Shown here: positions 24,418-39,160 of the stretch, piece after piece
Layout of the letters: each line of letters opens with the position of its first letter
How positions within the stretch are numbered: position 1 is the first letter of the stretch
Source: Dysidea avara
Taxonomy: Eukaryota; Porifera; Demospongiae; Dictyoceratida; Dysideidae
Length of the DNA stretch: 64,000 nt
Direction: 5' to 3'
NCBI RefSeq assembly: GCF_963678975.1
Contig: NC_089281.1
Location: forward strand, 28,169,151-28,233,150
The notes under the pieces: generated by a model
The model's database searches: none
The model's input: the letters and a program-made list of their open reading frames with translations, nothing else
Told to the model about the DNA's origin: nothing
Program-made: the position numbers and the translations under genes

Positions 24418-26427
24418 CTAGTGAGCTCTTCGACGGAAAATTTTCTGTCCAACCTGTACCATCACATATAGGAGTACGATGACAGGACAAGCAAAGCATA
24501 GTGCCAGTACAGCATCGTGATGAACATTATTAGTGAACCATGTTGAGCACAGACCCAACCACATGGTTACCATGCCTCCCAAGAAGACAACAGTCCCAAA
24601 TATGGCATGGAGACGCTTCAGGAGCATCACTGGCATGTTGAAGACAATTGCAGGATACATCACTGATACACCACCAGCCACCGATAAATTGACTGCACAG
24701 CAAACAATGAGACCTACAAAAGAAGATTAAATTGTCACATAAAATGACCTGAATATCAGCAAGATAATAATATCACCAACAGTTGGGACATATTGCTATG
24801 TACGTGCATCCTCATAAGCAACATCCTAAAATATGGACACCTTAATATTTTCCCATGATCCCTTAGTGCATTCAGACTGTAAAAACCAGGATGCCAGGAC
24901 ATGCACCTGGGCATGCATATGGTCTTATGGTTTCTAGAGAGACTAAGGATACTTTCAACGAAGTGGCTATATTTACGGGCCTGTAATGTAGGATTTTTTT
25001 GCCATATTTACGGAATTCCTAAGTACGCATGTGCAAGCATCTCGTGACTTAGTTTGTTACATTTTTTTGGCTGTTGATATTTAGCCGGTCATTGCTATTA
25101 AAAAAACAAAAAAAACTTTGACACAGAAAGGTATAAGAAACGAAGAAGAAAAAAGCGTGATGTGACTGAGGCTCGAAACCACACATCCAGGTTTGGAGTA
25201 CCCACGCCCTACCACTGTACCACCGGTGCTTGCTTGCTACTTCTTTTGTTTTTGTACTATTTAAATGTTACAAATATAATATAGTCTAACCCATACCAGT
25301 GAAGAAGAAACCAAAGCTGAACCTAACCCTAACGTTAACCTGACGTTTGCCAGTTAAACAACAATGATGACTTTCACTGTCTGTATGAAGGTAAGTTTTT
25401 GGGATGAGTTCGAGGCAGGCTAGGGTTGGCCCGGCTTCGAAGCCGGGACGCTTGCTCCAACCCTAGCTTGCCTCCAACTCACCCAAAAACTTACCTTCAT
25501 ACAACTAGTGTGTTTGATACTTGAGTTATACAACAAACGACCGGCTAAATAAATATTTGCACCGTGACTGACTAAGTCACGAGATGCTTGCACATGCGCA
25601 CTTAGGAATGCTGTAAATATAGCAAAAAATCCTACGTTACGGGCCTGTAAATATAGCCACTTCGTACTTTCAAATGCCAACTGATGTCTACATACAGATG
25701 CTCACCCAGCAATCCGTGCCATGATGTGTAATGCTGCTTCTCAGCCATGTACTTATTTGTGGTGATGACTGCAAAGCCAGTGAGAGCTGCAGCAACAGCA
25801 CATGCTTGTAACATCCAGTGCCACTGTCTCTTAGTAGTGTAACCAGCTCCTCTTAGTACTGATGATATTGGTGAGAACAGCAACACTGCTTCCAACATGA
25901 ATACCATGAACTGTAAAATAGGAAGACATAATAATGCTTTTATGAAACAAACAAGATGACTCACTGCTAAGCACATTAGTGTAGGGTGCCAAGAGAAGAG
26001 ACCTGAGGAAAATGATTATTACAATAACAAATGCAGATACAGTGGAACCCCTGAAATGTGGGCACCTTGATAATTAGGGTATTTGCCATTTGTACACACA
26101 CACACACACACACACACAGGCCCCTGAAATCAGGTATCATGCATGGTTCCCAACTGGTGTGCATGCCAGATTTCACTGTACAATACAAGCCAATCAGGTT
26201 TATAAGGACGTACTGCTGCCTGGTCTTGCTATCCACACGATGTAGGCGGTAAACATGAGTGCTACCAAGTGAGGTAGGATGCCCAGGACACGAGAGATCA
26301 TGCCCAGATTTCGCTGTTGTAGCGCGGGGTTTTCTCCCTTGTGGTTCTCCACGACTGAATTCCACAACGAGGCAATATCTGCTACTCCGTCACGTAACTT
26401 TCTTTTGGCTTTTGATGGAGTCGACAT
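24418..26427 (-). CDS. CYB561D2: Cytochrome b561 domain protein (CYB561D2-like)
   Basis: Exons in transcription order: 26427-26214, 26002-25965 (38 bp), 25910-25706, 24713-24418; 753 bp, 250 residues. The protein has an N-terminal cytosolic tail, then six hydrophobic segments. Signature pieces follow the CYB561D1/D2 order: IARPGSSLFSWHPTLM (first haem-ligand His region), EAVLLFSP, QWHWMLQ, HYTSWHGLLG, LLKRLHAIFG and LGLCSTWF. The His residues are those expected to coordinate two b haems. Such proteins move electrons across endomembranes as ferric or semidehydroascorbate reductases; the exact substrate here is not shown. The gene lies between the two ACADSB paralogues, 87 bp from the stop of paralogue 1 and 213 bp head-to-head with paralogue 2. 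Intron 3 holds a 706-bp transposon. I cannot fully separate D1 from D2 orthology. Confidence 0.88.
25150..25240 (-). repeat. tRNA-like SINE head inside element C
   Basis: Read on the minus strand, there is a strong A-box match (tggtacagtggtagggc), then a B-box (ggtttcgagcc) about 25 bp on. A T-arm of five pairs with one mismatch brackets tttcgag, and a T6 terminator follows. The acceptor stem pairs only partly. It is probably a tRNA-derived SINE captured by the element, or a pol III unit that is part of it. Confidence 0.6.
25384..25504. repeat. Nested foldback in element C
   Basis: Near-perfect palindrome: tgtatgaaggtaagttttt ... ggctagggttgg, centre cccggcttcgaagccggg, then ccaaccctagc ... 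aaaaacttaccttcataca. It could extrude as a hairpin of about 55 bp. Confidence 0.85.
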
Positions 26428-26640
26428 TTACACTTGAATTCCAAATAATACACACCAACTCTGTAAAGAAGCGCTGGCGCTTACAGTTTCACCTTTATCA
26501 ACGAAGTACAAACTCACGAGCTGTTAACTCAGTAGGTGACGTTTTTCCTGTGAAACGAAGCAAAAATGGTGAATTATATATATTTTTGCGTGAAGTATTG
26601 ATTACCCCTACTATAGGCACTAATTGGTCGAGTTTGTAGA
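26428..26640. promoter_or_regulatory. Divergent promoter, CYB561D2-like / ACADSB paralogue 2
   Basis: The 213 bp between two outward-facing start codons must contain both 5' ends and core promoters. No TATA box at a convincing position was identified. Confidence 0.55.
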
Positions 26641-30660
<4,020 letters not shown>

Positions 30661-31091
30661 CAACTGTATAACAGTTATCCACCCCCACCCTCATTTCTTC
30701 TATTGTTGTTCAACATTAAAATTTTGTGCGTCTTCCACAAAAGGAATAATGTTGTAATTATGTTTGCACACAGTTTAACAGTGCATCAATGCATATCATA
30801 TTGTTCACTGCCCAGCCCAGCCGTAGCCTAGTATAATGTGTTGTGATACAATAAATCACCACTAACATAAATGGCCTGTTGTTGATTCAAAGTCTGTCTG
30901 TACCTAGATATGTGGTGATCAATAAGCAGAAAGTGTACAGTACGTTGTGTGCCAGTGTATTAGCAACAACAAACATGCTATTATTTGCTCTATATTTTAA
31001 TTCCAGTCAAAACAACTGACCCATGATACAAAAAGAAAATATATATGTAATGTTCAAATGTGTAGTGTGGGTGTGTGTGTAATACCCCTTA
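30661..31091. other. Convergent intergenic region
   Basis: AT-rich 3' flanks of ACADSB paralogue 2 (+) and NCAPG (-). An aataaa lies near 30850. No gene was seen. Confidence 0.5.
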
Positions 31092-34000
31092 TTATGTGTC
31101 ATCTTCACTGGACAGTAGTGGCTGTTGCTGTTTCTTGCTCCCACTGTGATATACTGTGTAGTAAATGTCATTGTTGGTGAGGCTGTTACCTTGTTTTGCT
31201 TTTTGTGTGTTTCACAAATGGAGAGTCATGTTCAAGGTAAGAATCATCACTTGAAACATCCTCAGCATCACTTTCAAACCTGAGCCTGGATTTTATGTTG
31301 CTTCTGGAAAAAGATATAAGACTTTTATAACTCCATTTTAAAAGTAAGAATGGAACATAAAAATTATGGCTTTAGTTGTCTCACAGTTACCCAGTGGCAT
31401 AACATGTACATACAAATCACACACTTCTTTGATGGTCCTGTTTTAATCAAGGGATCATTTTCTTCTTGTTCACTGTTAGAACACAAGGTGTTCAATATGT
31501 ATGTGTACAGTATACACAATAATCACCTGTTATCAACTAGTACATCTTGTGGTCGTTCCTTCTGAACAGTGTCATTGTTAACTGTAGGAACTTTAGCTGT
31601 GCACCAACATGTGTGAAGACAATAATTGATCAAAATTTAGCCTACCTGTACGTTTGGATTTGACGGCTTTGCTGGTTGATTTAGAAAGCTTTTCACTTTG
31701 TGGGATGTTCTCTTTATCTGCAGCAGCTGTCTTGCCTCTGGTTTTTCTGCCTGTCCTAGTGCTCCTGCTGGTTATGGCAGGGGTGTGGCTATTGGCAGGT
31801 GTGGGGGCGGAGTTCAGAATGCTGGGGGAGGAGCTCTCTGCAACACCAATAGCAGGTGGAGGAGGGCAAAGCTTAGACAACATTGTAGAGAACTTCTCAA
31901 GGTATTTCAGGTTCTGTCGTCCACTAACATTCTGTGTAGCAAAAGAATATTTATCGATGTATTATTTGTTGGATGAAGTACTTACTTTCTTTACTTCACT
32001 TAGCAGGACATGAAGACTAATAAGGCTGGACTGTGGAGAGACAAAAAAAAAAAGCTAATGGTTTGGGTCACTGTGTGCATGGTATACTGCTATATACAAT
32101 GTGTATGTACCTCGTCATCCTTGGTCAGGATCATTCTACTCAATGCTCTACAGTACACATCTACCGGTGTATCAGCTTCACAACACCCCACTACCTTGTG
32201 GCACACACTAACAGCTAGTGTATTATGTCCATTCTCCTAAAACAAACACACCATCTCAACCTAGTGTAGTCAGCTAGCCAACATACTGATGGGGTCTTGG
32301 GAGTAGTAATGGACAGGAGAAAGTCAGACATATTGTTAGCGTCCACTGCAGCCAGGGGAGATGTCTCTGGAGCCTCCAACACTGTTGATAGTATTGGAAC
32401 AAATACCTCACAGAAACAATCAGCATAGGCCCTAGCAAACAACATATGATTACAACAGGACACTTGTAGCAGCATTGGTTGTACCTATCAGAAGCAGCAA
32501 ATGCTGGGAAAAATGTTCCAAGCAAGCTCCTCAGAAGGGTGTTGTCCTCGGTAACTGGGTTAAACCAGAGCAACAGCAACCTGGCCAGTATCCTCTGGCT
32601 CAGTACTCGACCACAGTACAACAGCTTTGCCAATCCTTCACCAGCTATTTCTCTTAGAGTAACACTCTGTAGTAAAACAGTACAAATTGAATGTATACAC
32701 TATACAGACACCACACACATGGCAAGGCAACCTTAGCGATATAGCATGGTCTAAAGACTAATTTTGTGTACCCTGACATTCCCACTTTTACAGCTCAGAA
32801 ATGAGCTAAAGCTTCCAAATTATGCAGCTTCTGGGCATTGATCCCAGTGCACAACCACCACCAAGCTATTGCCTCCCAAATGTTACTATTAAACAATATC
32901 TTATATACCTCATTGCTTAAGAATTCAACCAATATTTTGAGCAAAATCTGAGTGGTTTGGTCAACGCCATCTTGTCCATTATCATTTGCTTCATCTGCAA
33001 AACTGTGCACTGTCATTACATCATCATCCTCTGGCTGTTCACCATCGGTGCTACCAGAAACTGCTGCACTCTTGAATGTGTCAATCCCATACAAAAGTAA
33101 CATGTCAAACACCATCCTCAATGCTGTAGCCTGGATCATCTCATGGTCTATCTGACTAACCTATGTACAACAGAATGTTATAAAGTGACACGTGGCACAC
33201 AAATTTCTCAATTTAAACAACTATTGTGTGAATCAATTGAGTGTGCAACACACAAATGTGTTTTATCATAATTATACTGAGTTACAATACCTGTAACAAC
33301 AAGTGGAGGTATTTGTGTGCCTGGTCAATATCTAGTAGAGACGCTGAGCCAAGGCAGAGGAATGCCAAGTTCCTTATGGCTGGTTCTTCATTCTGAACAC
33401 AGGGCAACACCTACATGGATCAGTTGTAATACAACACTGATTATGTATATCAGTACTCATACCAAAGTGTCCAGCAGAGTCAGCAGTGCTGGGCCAAGCT
33501 TCTGTATCTTTAACTTTGAGTAGAGCTTGTGTGCTATTATCAAACATTTCTGCAGCACTTTGGGATCCTCCTGATGGGCAAGAAAGAAAGAAAAAATAAA
33601 TAATTAAATAAAAATAGCTGACTACTGACACCACTTCTGGAAGGAGACCAAGTGAAACATAAACTTTAATATTGGGGGCTTAAATTGAATGAAATTGTCT
33701 CTTTAGAAGACCTCCCTCCTTCCCACTACCTAATCCCCATCCTATCAGTTTACCATAGTGCTAGTGTCAGTTGAAACTGTGTTGTTGATGGTGAGATCAG
33801 GCTCAGCTAGTTCAACTGCTGGAGTGACAGGTTCATCTAGTGGTGGTGGATTGACACATTCCATTGGTTGACGAATCTCAGAAATAACTCCAACTAGTTT
33901 CTCAATGTACAACGGTTCTTGTGGCCAGAGACAGAACATATGCTCCACCATCACAGCAGCCAGCTCAACTGTGCAGTCAGGGAGGGACAAGGTGTGACAG

Positions 34001-35448
34001 AAAAACTCTGCAAGCTTTTGCCTGTGGTTAAATAACTATTATATAGAGTACAAAGAGAAAACCTATATTTATACCTTCCAAATTCATCTGATAAATCCAA
34101 CACTTCAGTCAAAGAAACAAGATATTTAGCTACAGACATGAATTCACGGATATTTCCTTCACCCTTTGCTTGGAATAGGTACTGATCAAAGAACCTGTAG
34201 ATAAATTATAAAGGTATCTTTCACACACCATAAAGTACACAGTTACCCCTTCAAGTACGCAGCAAACTCAAAAGGTGTCGGAGTAATCTTGCACAAGTAC
34301 TCTTCCCCCATATCACCCAAGCCATTATAATAGGAACACAAACTGGACCAGAAAAAGGCAACATCACTTGTAAGAAAATTGTATGCAACGACATTTGATA
34401 ATTCTTTGTCTGCAGTTGTCTCTTTTTCTACAGTTTCTAAATTTTCTGGCATGTCATCCTCTGCTCCTGACTCCACTGTTGTTTCATCTTTATCAGGCAT
34501 TAGTGTACACACGCCTGATACAAGTTCATCCGACCCTATCACCTTAAACACTAGCTCAAGAGCCATTCGAGTCACCTCAGGTGAGCCCTCAACATCTAAT
34601 CTCTCAACTAGCTCCAATATGTTCCCATCAAAGCTAGATAGCCAGGACATAAGCAACATCACGCATGCATCCTTCACACTCGGAGAAGTATCATTCAACC
34701 CATCCTTCAGTATTTGAATTCTCTTTGATATTGAGAGATTTTGAATGAGAAATTTCTTTGCTAAAACCGAATAAGCAGCTTTTCTGACAGTGTCTTTGAC
34801 ATCCCGAGTCCTCTCAAGTATATAAGGCAGGGAGACAAGTGTTCCCGCAACATTTTGTAGGGCACATTTTCTCACTTCATGGTTGCTGTCTTTCTGCATA
34901 CGATCCAACATTGCAGCGACCACTGGGCAATCATCATCTTCAATATCTTGTATACTTCTCAGTAACAGTATGCCTTGGACTCTTATCTGGTATACCTTAT
35001 CAAAGGCCAACACCATGGCAGCCTTGAAGATAATACGGTACAGGTCATTGTTAATCTCAACATCATCATTCATATGCTCTATAACTTTATTTGCAAGTTG
35101 GCTAACACGAAATCTCACAGCCTTGTCTCGTGCAGCGTGAAACGGGGTGAGTGTTTCCTGAAGAAACTTGAGCACAAACTCTTCTCCAGAATTGGCAACA
35201 AAATATCCCGCAAAGTTAATCAGCCTGTCAACTGCTGGCTCCCTTTTGAACACAACAAAGGCATGCTTGAGTAGGCGAATAAAAACCTCTAAAAATTCGT
35301 TCTCCGTTTTCCCTCCATCATAAATTTTCGTCAGCGACTTTCGAAGCTTTTGATGATGGTGCAAGCCAACCTGAGCATCGCTAAACACAGCAATAATCGC
35401 CTCCCTCAACCTCTCGCCTTCCATCACACTTTCCCGCCGCAAACTCAA
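31092..35448 (-). CDS. NCAPG: Condensin complex subunit 3 (CAP-G)
   Basis: Exons in transcription order: 35448-34247, 34194-34075, 34021-33754, 33570-33463, 33410-33291, 33160-32909, 32666-32485, 32431-32287, 32236-32111, 32030-31986, 31931-31646, 31596-31527, 31300-31190, 31143-31092; 3087 bp, 1028 residues, close to vertebrate CAP-G. It is almost all HEAT-repeat helices. Recognisable segments are RVQGILLLRSIQD, DSNHEVRKCALQNV, DTVRKAAYSVLAKKF, PAIRNLAFLCLG and LVEFLSNE. The C-terminal ~190 residues are low-complexity and basic/Ser-rich (TPANSHTPAITSR, KSKRT), then acidic, as in CAP-G tails that are phosphorylated in mitosis. As the kleisin-bound HEAT subunit of condensin I, it binds DNA during mitotic chromosome compaction. 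The 47-bp intron at 32240-32286 is among the shortest here. Confidence 0.93.
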
Positions 35449-35514
35449 AACTAGGCATCACGTGAACACCAAAACTCCTAAGATTCTATTATTTTCGTAA
35501 TAGGTAGATTGGAA
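35449..35514. promoter_or_regulatory. 66-bp bidirectional promoter, NCAPG / EXOC8
   Basis: Only 66 bp separate the two divergent start codons. The interval contains a cacgtg-like E-box core (atcacgtga at about 35458-35465). The 5' UTRs must be tiny, or transcription starts must overlap the neighbouring coding exon. Confidence 0.7.
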
Positions 35515-37551
35515 ATGGCTTTCGAGAGAGTAGGTGGACTTAAGAGTGAACTTTCCGGCGAAGATTTTGATGTAGATGGTTACATTCACAAGCTTTCGTC
35601 TCGTTGCGACAGCAGCGCGGAGTTGGATAAGCAGCGACACCGCATTCAAAAAGTGGCCGAAGAAACAGCTATGGAACTCAAACAAAATGTATTTAAAAAC
35701 TATTCTCTATTCATTGATACCTCCAAAGAAATATCTCACTTAGAAACAGAGATATTTGAGCTAAGTCACCAGTTACACGAGCAAGAATCCTTAGCTCATA
35801 GCATGCAAAAGATGACAATATCAACAGACGGGAGCCAGAGACAGACTGATCCTAGTAGTAAGGATGAGAAGCGGAGTATTGCTTCATTGCTGGAAACAGT
35901 TGAGGGCTGTTCCAGTGTAACAGAAGTACCTGGTCGATATTTGATTCATTCTACTCACTTAGTGGAAATTGACCCAGAGTCCCTTGAACCTGGAAACTAT
36001 GTCCGTGCTTTCCTGTTGAATGACAGCTTAATGATAGCGACATTTATCAAGAGACGCCGTGGACCTGTCAAGTATAAGTTTGCAGCCTTATTTGAGCTAG
36101 ACAACATGGCCATTGTAGATGTCAAAGAAGATATAATTCGTCACACTTTCAGGATACTGATGTTTCCTGACAGCCATATGTATCAGGCTGAAAATCCAGC
36201 AGCCAAGAAGGAGTGGCTTGCTTTATTGGAGTCAACCAAGCAGAAACGTAAAGCAACGAGGGATGCTTTGAAGACAGAAGATGAGAGTTCTGCTGTGGCA
36301 ACAAAACAACTGTGGCAAAAGGAGTTAGAACAGAATGAATTACTGACTGTTGACTGGCTGAAAGATGTCCCAGAAAATCTTGATGTTTTTATTGCACAGC
36401 GGGATTTTGAGCAAGCAATATCACTGATAGAAAAGACAAAGGCATATTTAAAGGACTTTTCTGATTCACACATATTAAGAGACGTGAGAGCAAGATTGGG
36501 GCACAGGATTGCCCAATTGTCTAATGTTTTAATGAAGGAGCTGGAAGCTTCCCCAAGGGGATCACTCCGTGGTGGACCAAGGGCTGCAAGGAGGGCAGTT
36601 AATTACCTGTTACGACTGGGACGAGCTTCACAGGCTTGCAATTTATTCTTACAAAACCACCAACAGGTGATACATCATGACCTCAGCCAGATCAAGGCAG
36701 AAGGGTCCACACATTTACATGTTCAGAACTTGTCTAAAGCATTTTATGCAGGTCTCAGGAATGCTGCATTGGAGTTTCAGAGAGCCTTCATTGACAACAA
36801 TGGCAGCTACTCAGCTTTCATTGCTTGGTGTGTCGATGAGCTTAAACATTTTGGCAGTTTGCTTATCAATATTGCATTTTCCAAGAATCCGTTGAGTATC
36901 ATAACAGAATGTATGATGACTGTGTGTATCGAGTCCCACAAGCTGGAAGAAATCGGCCTAGACTTGACACACACTCTTATTGGTCAGCTTCACCCTTCCC
37001 TCTGTCAGGCAATGGGGGATGGAAAGAAGCAGATTGTTGAAAGCTGTGCCATGATGGCTGATGCTGAAGGGTGGGAGGCTGTTGATTATCGTAACGAACC
37101 GGCTAAACTTTCAGAAATCATCTTGGAAATGGACAACATAGGTGTGTCAGATTTCAGCAACTTGGTAATACGAAATGTTGTGGATCTCAGCAGTACAACC
37201 ATTAACTTCTGTCGGCATATGGTACAATACATGAATGACACACTGAAAATATACGTGCCTGAACTGTATGGTGACATTGTAAGTAACATTTGTGATGCAT
37301 TCACGGGTATTTGTGAGGTCTACCTCAAGGCTATTATTGACGATAGTTATATAGTATGCCGTGATTTCATTATCAAGAATGCACAATTCACCATAGACAC
37401 TTTCTTGCCCAGTTTCGGCATACAAATGGAGAATCAGTTGGCAAGGCCAATTCCTGAGTTCACTGACTTAGTAGAACATTTGAGAATAGATTTGGACAAG
37501 TGTCTTGACACAGATGATTTAGCTGATGAAGATGAAGAGGATACTATTTAA
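35515..37551 (+). CDS. EXOC8: Exocyst complex component 8 (Exo84)
   Basis: A single-exon ORF of 678 residues (vertebrate EXOC8 is about 720). The first ATG in frame is at 35515; two codons upstream are open but begin with TTG. Residues 1-110 are the helical Vps51/Exo84 N-terminus (ISHLETEIFELSHQLHEQ). A PH domain spans about 138-245 (PGRYLIHSTHLVEID; AFLLNDSLMIATFIK; HTFRILMFPDSHMYQAE; KKEWLALLES). The Exo84 C-terminal helical domain follows (WLKDVPENLDVFIAQRDFEQ; VNYLLRLGRASQACNLFL). EXOC8 tethers secretory vesicles at the plasma membrane and binds Ral GTPase through its PH domain. The acidic C-terminus ends EDEEDTI. Lack of introns is notable among such intron-rich neighbours and could reflect ancestral retroposition. 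Confidence 0.95.
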   Translation: MAFERVGGLKSELSGEDFDVDGYIHKLSSRCDSSAELDKQRHRIQKVAEETAMELKQNVFKNYSLFIDTSKEISHLETEIFELSHQLHEQESLAHSMQKMTISTDGSQRQTDPSSKDEKRSIASLLETVEGCSSVTEVPGRYLIHSTHLVEIDPESLEPGNYVRAFLLNDSLMIATFIKRRRGPVKYKFAALFELDNMAIVDVKEDIIRHTFRILMFPDSHMYQAENPAAKKEWLALLESTKQKRKATRDALKTEDESSAVATKQLWQKELEQNELLTVDWLKDVPENLDVFIAQRDFEQAISLIEKTKAYLKDFSDSHILRDVRARLGHRIAQLSNVLMKELEASPRGSLRGGPRAARRAVNYLLRLGRASQACNLFLQNHQQVIHHDLSQIKAEGSTHLHVQNLSKAFYAGLRNAALEFQRAFIDNNGSYSAFIAWCVDELKHFGSLLINIAFSKNPLSIITECMMTVCIESHKLEEIGLDLTHTLIGQLHPSLCQAMGDGKKQIVESCAMMADAEGWEAVDYRNEPAKLSEIILEMDNIGVSDFSNLVIRNVVDLSSTTINFCRHMVQYMNDTLKIYVPELYGDIVSNICDAFTGICEVYLKAIIDDSYIVCRDFIIKNAQFTIDTFLPSFGIQMENQLARPIPEFTDLVEHLRIDLDKCLDTDDLADEDEEDTI

Positions 37552-37582
37552 CTTGAAATGTGTGATATTTATTATTTACATG

Positions 37583-39029
37583 TTATTTAACAGTTTTTTC
37601 TATTTGATTCAATTGTTTAATTATGGATTTCTCTTTATCTTGTAATTTCTGAATGACTTCGTTCTGCCAAGACAGTACAAGAATAACACCAGTTTATTAA
37701 AGATGTGCAACGATACCTGAAAGCTTGTAATAGTTGTAGCAGCTATCTTTTCAATAACATTCTTCACTTCTCCAGCAGTTACACCTTCTAATACATCAGC
37801 AGCTACGGTAAGGGCTTCTTCTGACAGCCTCGTGGCTACATCTATGGCACAGTGTCTAACATCTGATATTAAGTATATAGCAACATATATACCTGAATGT
37901 GGCTCTGATTCTTCAGGTAGCTTAGGATGGGGGTTGACATATTTCTGATAGAAGGACTCGGGTATAGCTTCCTCTAAAGGAGGTGGCATGAATGATGAGC
38001 TTGGTGGAGGAACATTCATTGGAAGCTAACAGAACATAAACTTATTTAGACCACCTAGAGTTTTGTAAACACACCTTTAAAGTAATTCTTTCTTCTTCCT
38101 GTACTTCAGTAAACAAGTATTGATATAAGTGATAGTGTTGGAAGATGCTGTATGTTTGTATACTGCACTAGGTGGTTACACTGACAGGTAGTGCTGACCT
38201 GGTCATGATGTAATCTGTTAGCCACTTAGCCTGTTCTCGGCTGAACTGACCGAGTGGACACTTATCCGTTATTCCAACATCAACCAGTAACTGCTGAAAT
38301 TCTGTTATATTTTCAGCCAAACTGACCCCATCTATGGAAAACAAACTTGAGATTACACTGTTCTTATAAAATCAGGTTTTATTCGTCACACAGCATGATC
38401 AAACATACAAAAAGCAACCATGAGCTAACATAGTTACTAGCGTATACACATCTTGGATTCAATCGAGACATTAAATAGTACACAGCTCCCTAACCTTTAC
38501 AGTTTCCAATTAGTTTGTGCAAGACGGTAATGAAAGATGACAGTTGCTGGTTACTGAACTCTTGCTCTTTACCAAGCTTAGAGACTATCATTAAGGACAC
38601 AAACCACAACCATGTACACAGTCCTGCACACAATTAACAAATAAGGATATCAGTATGCTGCAACATATACGTCAAGTAGAGCTGCTTCTTGTAAGCTCTC
38701 CCTATGATTCGGATATGAGAGTACCTCAGCAAATTTTCTATGTAGTGCAATAGAAATTGTGGTGACTGAAATTACACATACATTAGTACATCTTCAACAC
38801 TCAGTTTTGCTGCGTCAGTTAAGAAATCTTCAGATACGACCTGCCATGCTAGTAGTACCACCTCTGGTTCCTCCTCCTCATTGATTGACTAAAACAAGGT
38901 GCTGTTACTATGACAACCGAACAAACTATTTGGTACCACTTCTTCCTGCGTTTCTTTTCGTCCTTTCGAAGTTCTGGAACTTTTAGAGTCCTGTGCGGAG
39001 AGTCTTCCCTTGGACGCTGACTTCTGCAT
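37583..39029 (-). CDS. CLAMP / CABCOCO1-like ciliary protein
   Basis: Exons read with confidence, in transcription order: 39029-38937, from 38888 (to about 38830), 38737-38671, 38623-38495, 38331-38199, 38162-38075, 38025-37893, 37862-37717, 37663-37583. The junction between 38671 and 38623 does not resolve in phase by eye. Recognisable stretches are SLQEAALLD, EFSNQQLSSFITVLHKLIGN, REQAKWLTDYIMT, YSIFQHYHLYQYLFTEVQEE, PPPLEEAIPESFYQKYV and a C-terminal coiled segment EVIQKLQDKEK. From memory of the family these resemble CABCOCO1 (C10orf107), a CLAMP-domain relative of the Chlamydomonas central-pair subunit C1a-32; no search was run. It converges on EXOC8 with 31 bp between stop codons and faces away from PSMD4. 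Confidence 0.6.
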
Positions 39030-39160
39030 AGCGCAACTTCGTCGCTAGCTGTTCAAAAGATACTTAAGCGCCTAAAATTTATTTAGTTTGATTTATGTGC
39101 CCCAATTTTCATTACGCGTCAGCATTAAAAAGTTGAAACCAGCGGGCCAGAGAGTGAGCC
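39030..39160. promoter_or_regulatory. 131-bp bidirectional promoter, ciliary gene / PSMD4
   Basis: The interval between the divergent start codons at 39029 (-) and 39161 (+). It is AT-rich on the left and contains ccaattttcattacgcgtca. No TATA box was seen. Confidence 0.6.

Larger units (their letters stand above)
24959..25664. mobile_element. MULE-like element C with 9-bp TSD and ~95-bp TIRs
   Basis: A 706-bp element starting cgaagtggctatatttacgg and ending tatagccacttcg. The terminal repeats run inward about 95 bp to cacgagatgcttgcaca / tgtgcaagcatctcgtg. The flanks are identical 9-mers tactttcaa (24950-24958 and 25665-25673). Inside are a tRNA-like unit on the minus strand and a second foldback (25384-25504). 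It sits in intron 3 of the CYB561D2-like gene. No transposase is present. Confidence 0.9.

Noticed and set aside
25318-25345. Telomere-like aaccctaac sequence
   Set aside because: Only two to three imperfect units inside a transposon; no array.
35509-35514. EXOC8 start two codons upstream
   Set aside because: The upstream codon is TTG; the first ATG is at 35515.
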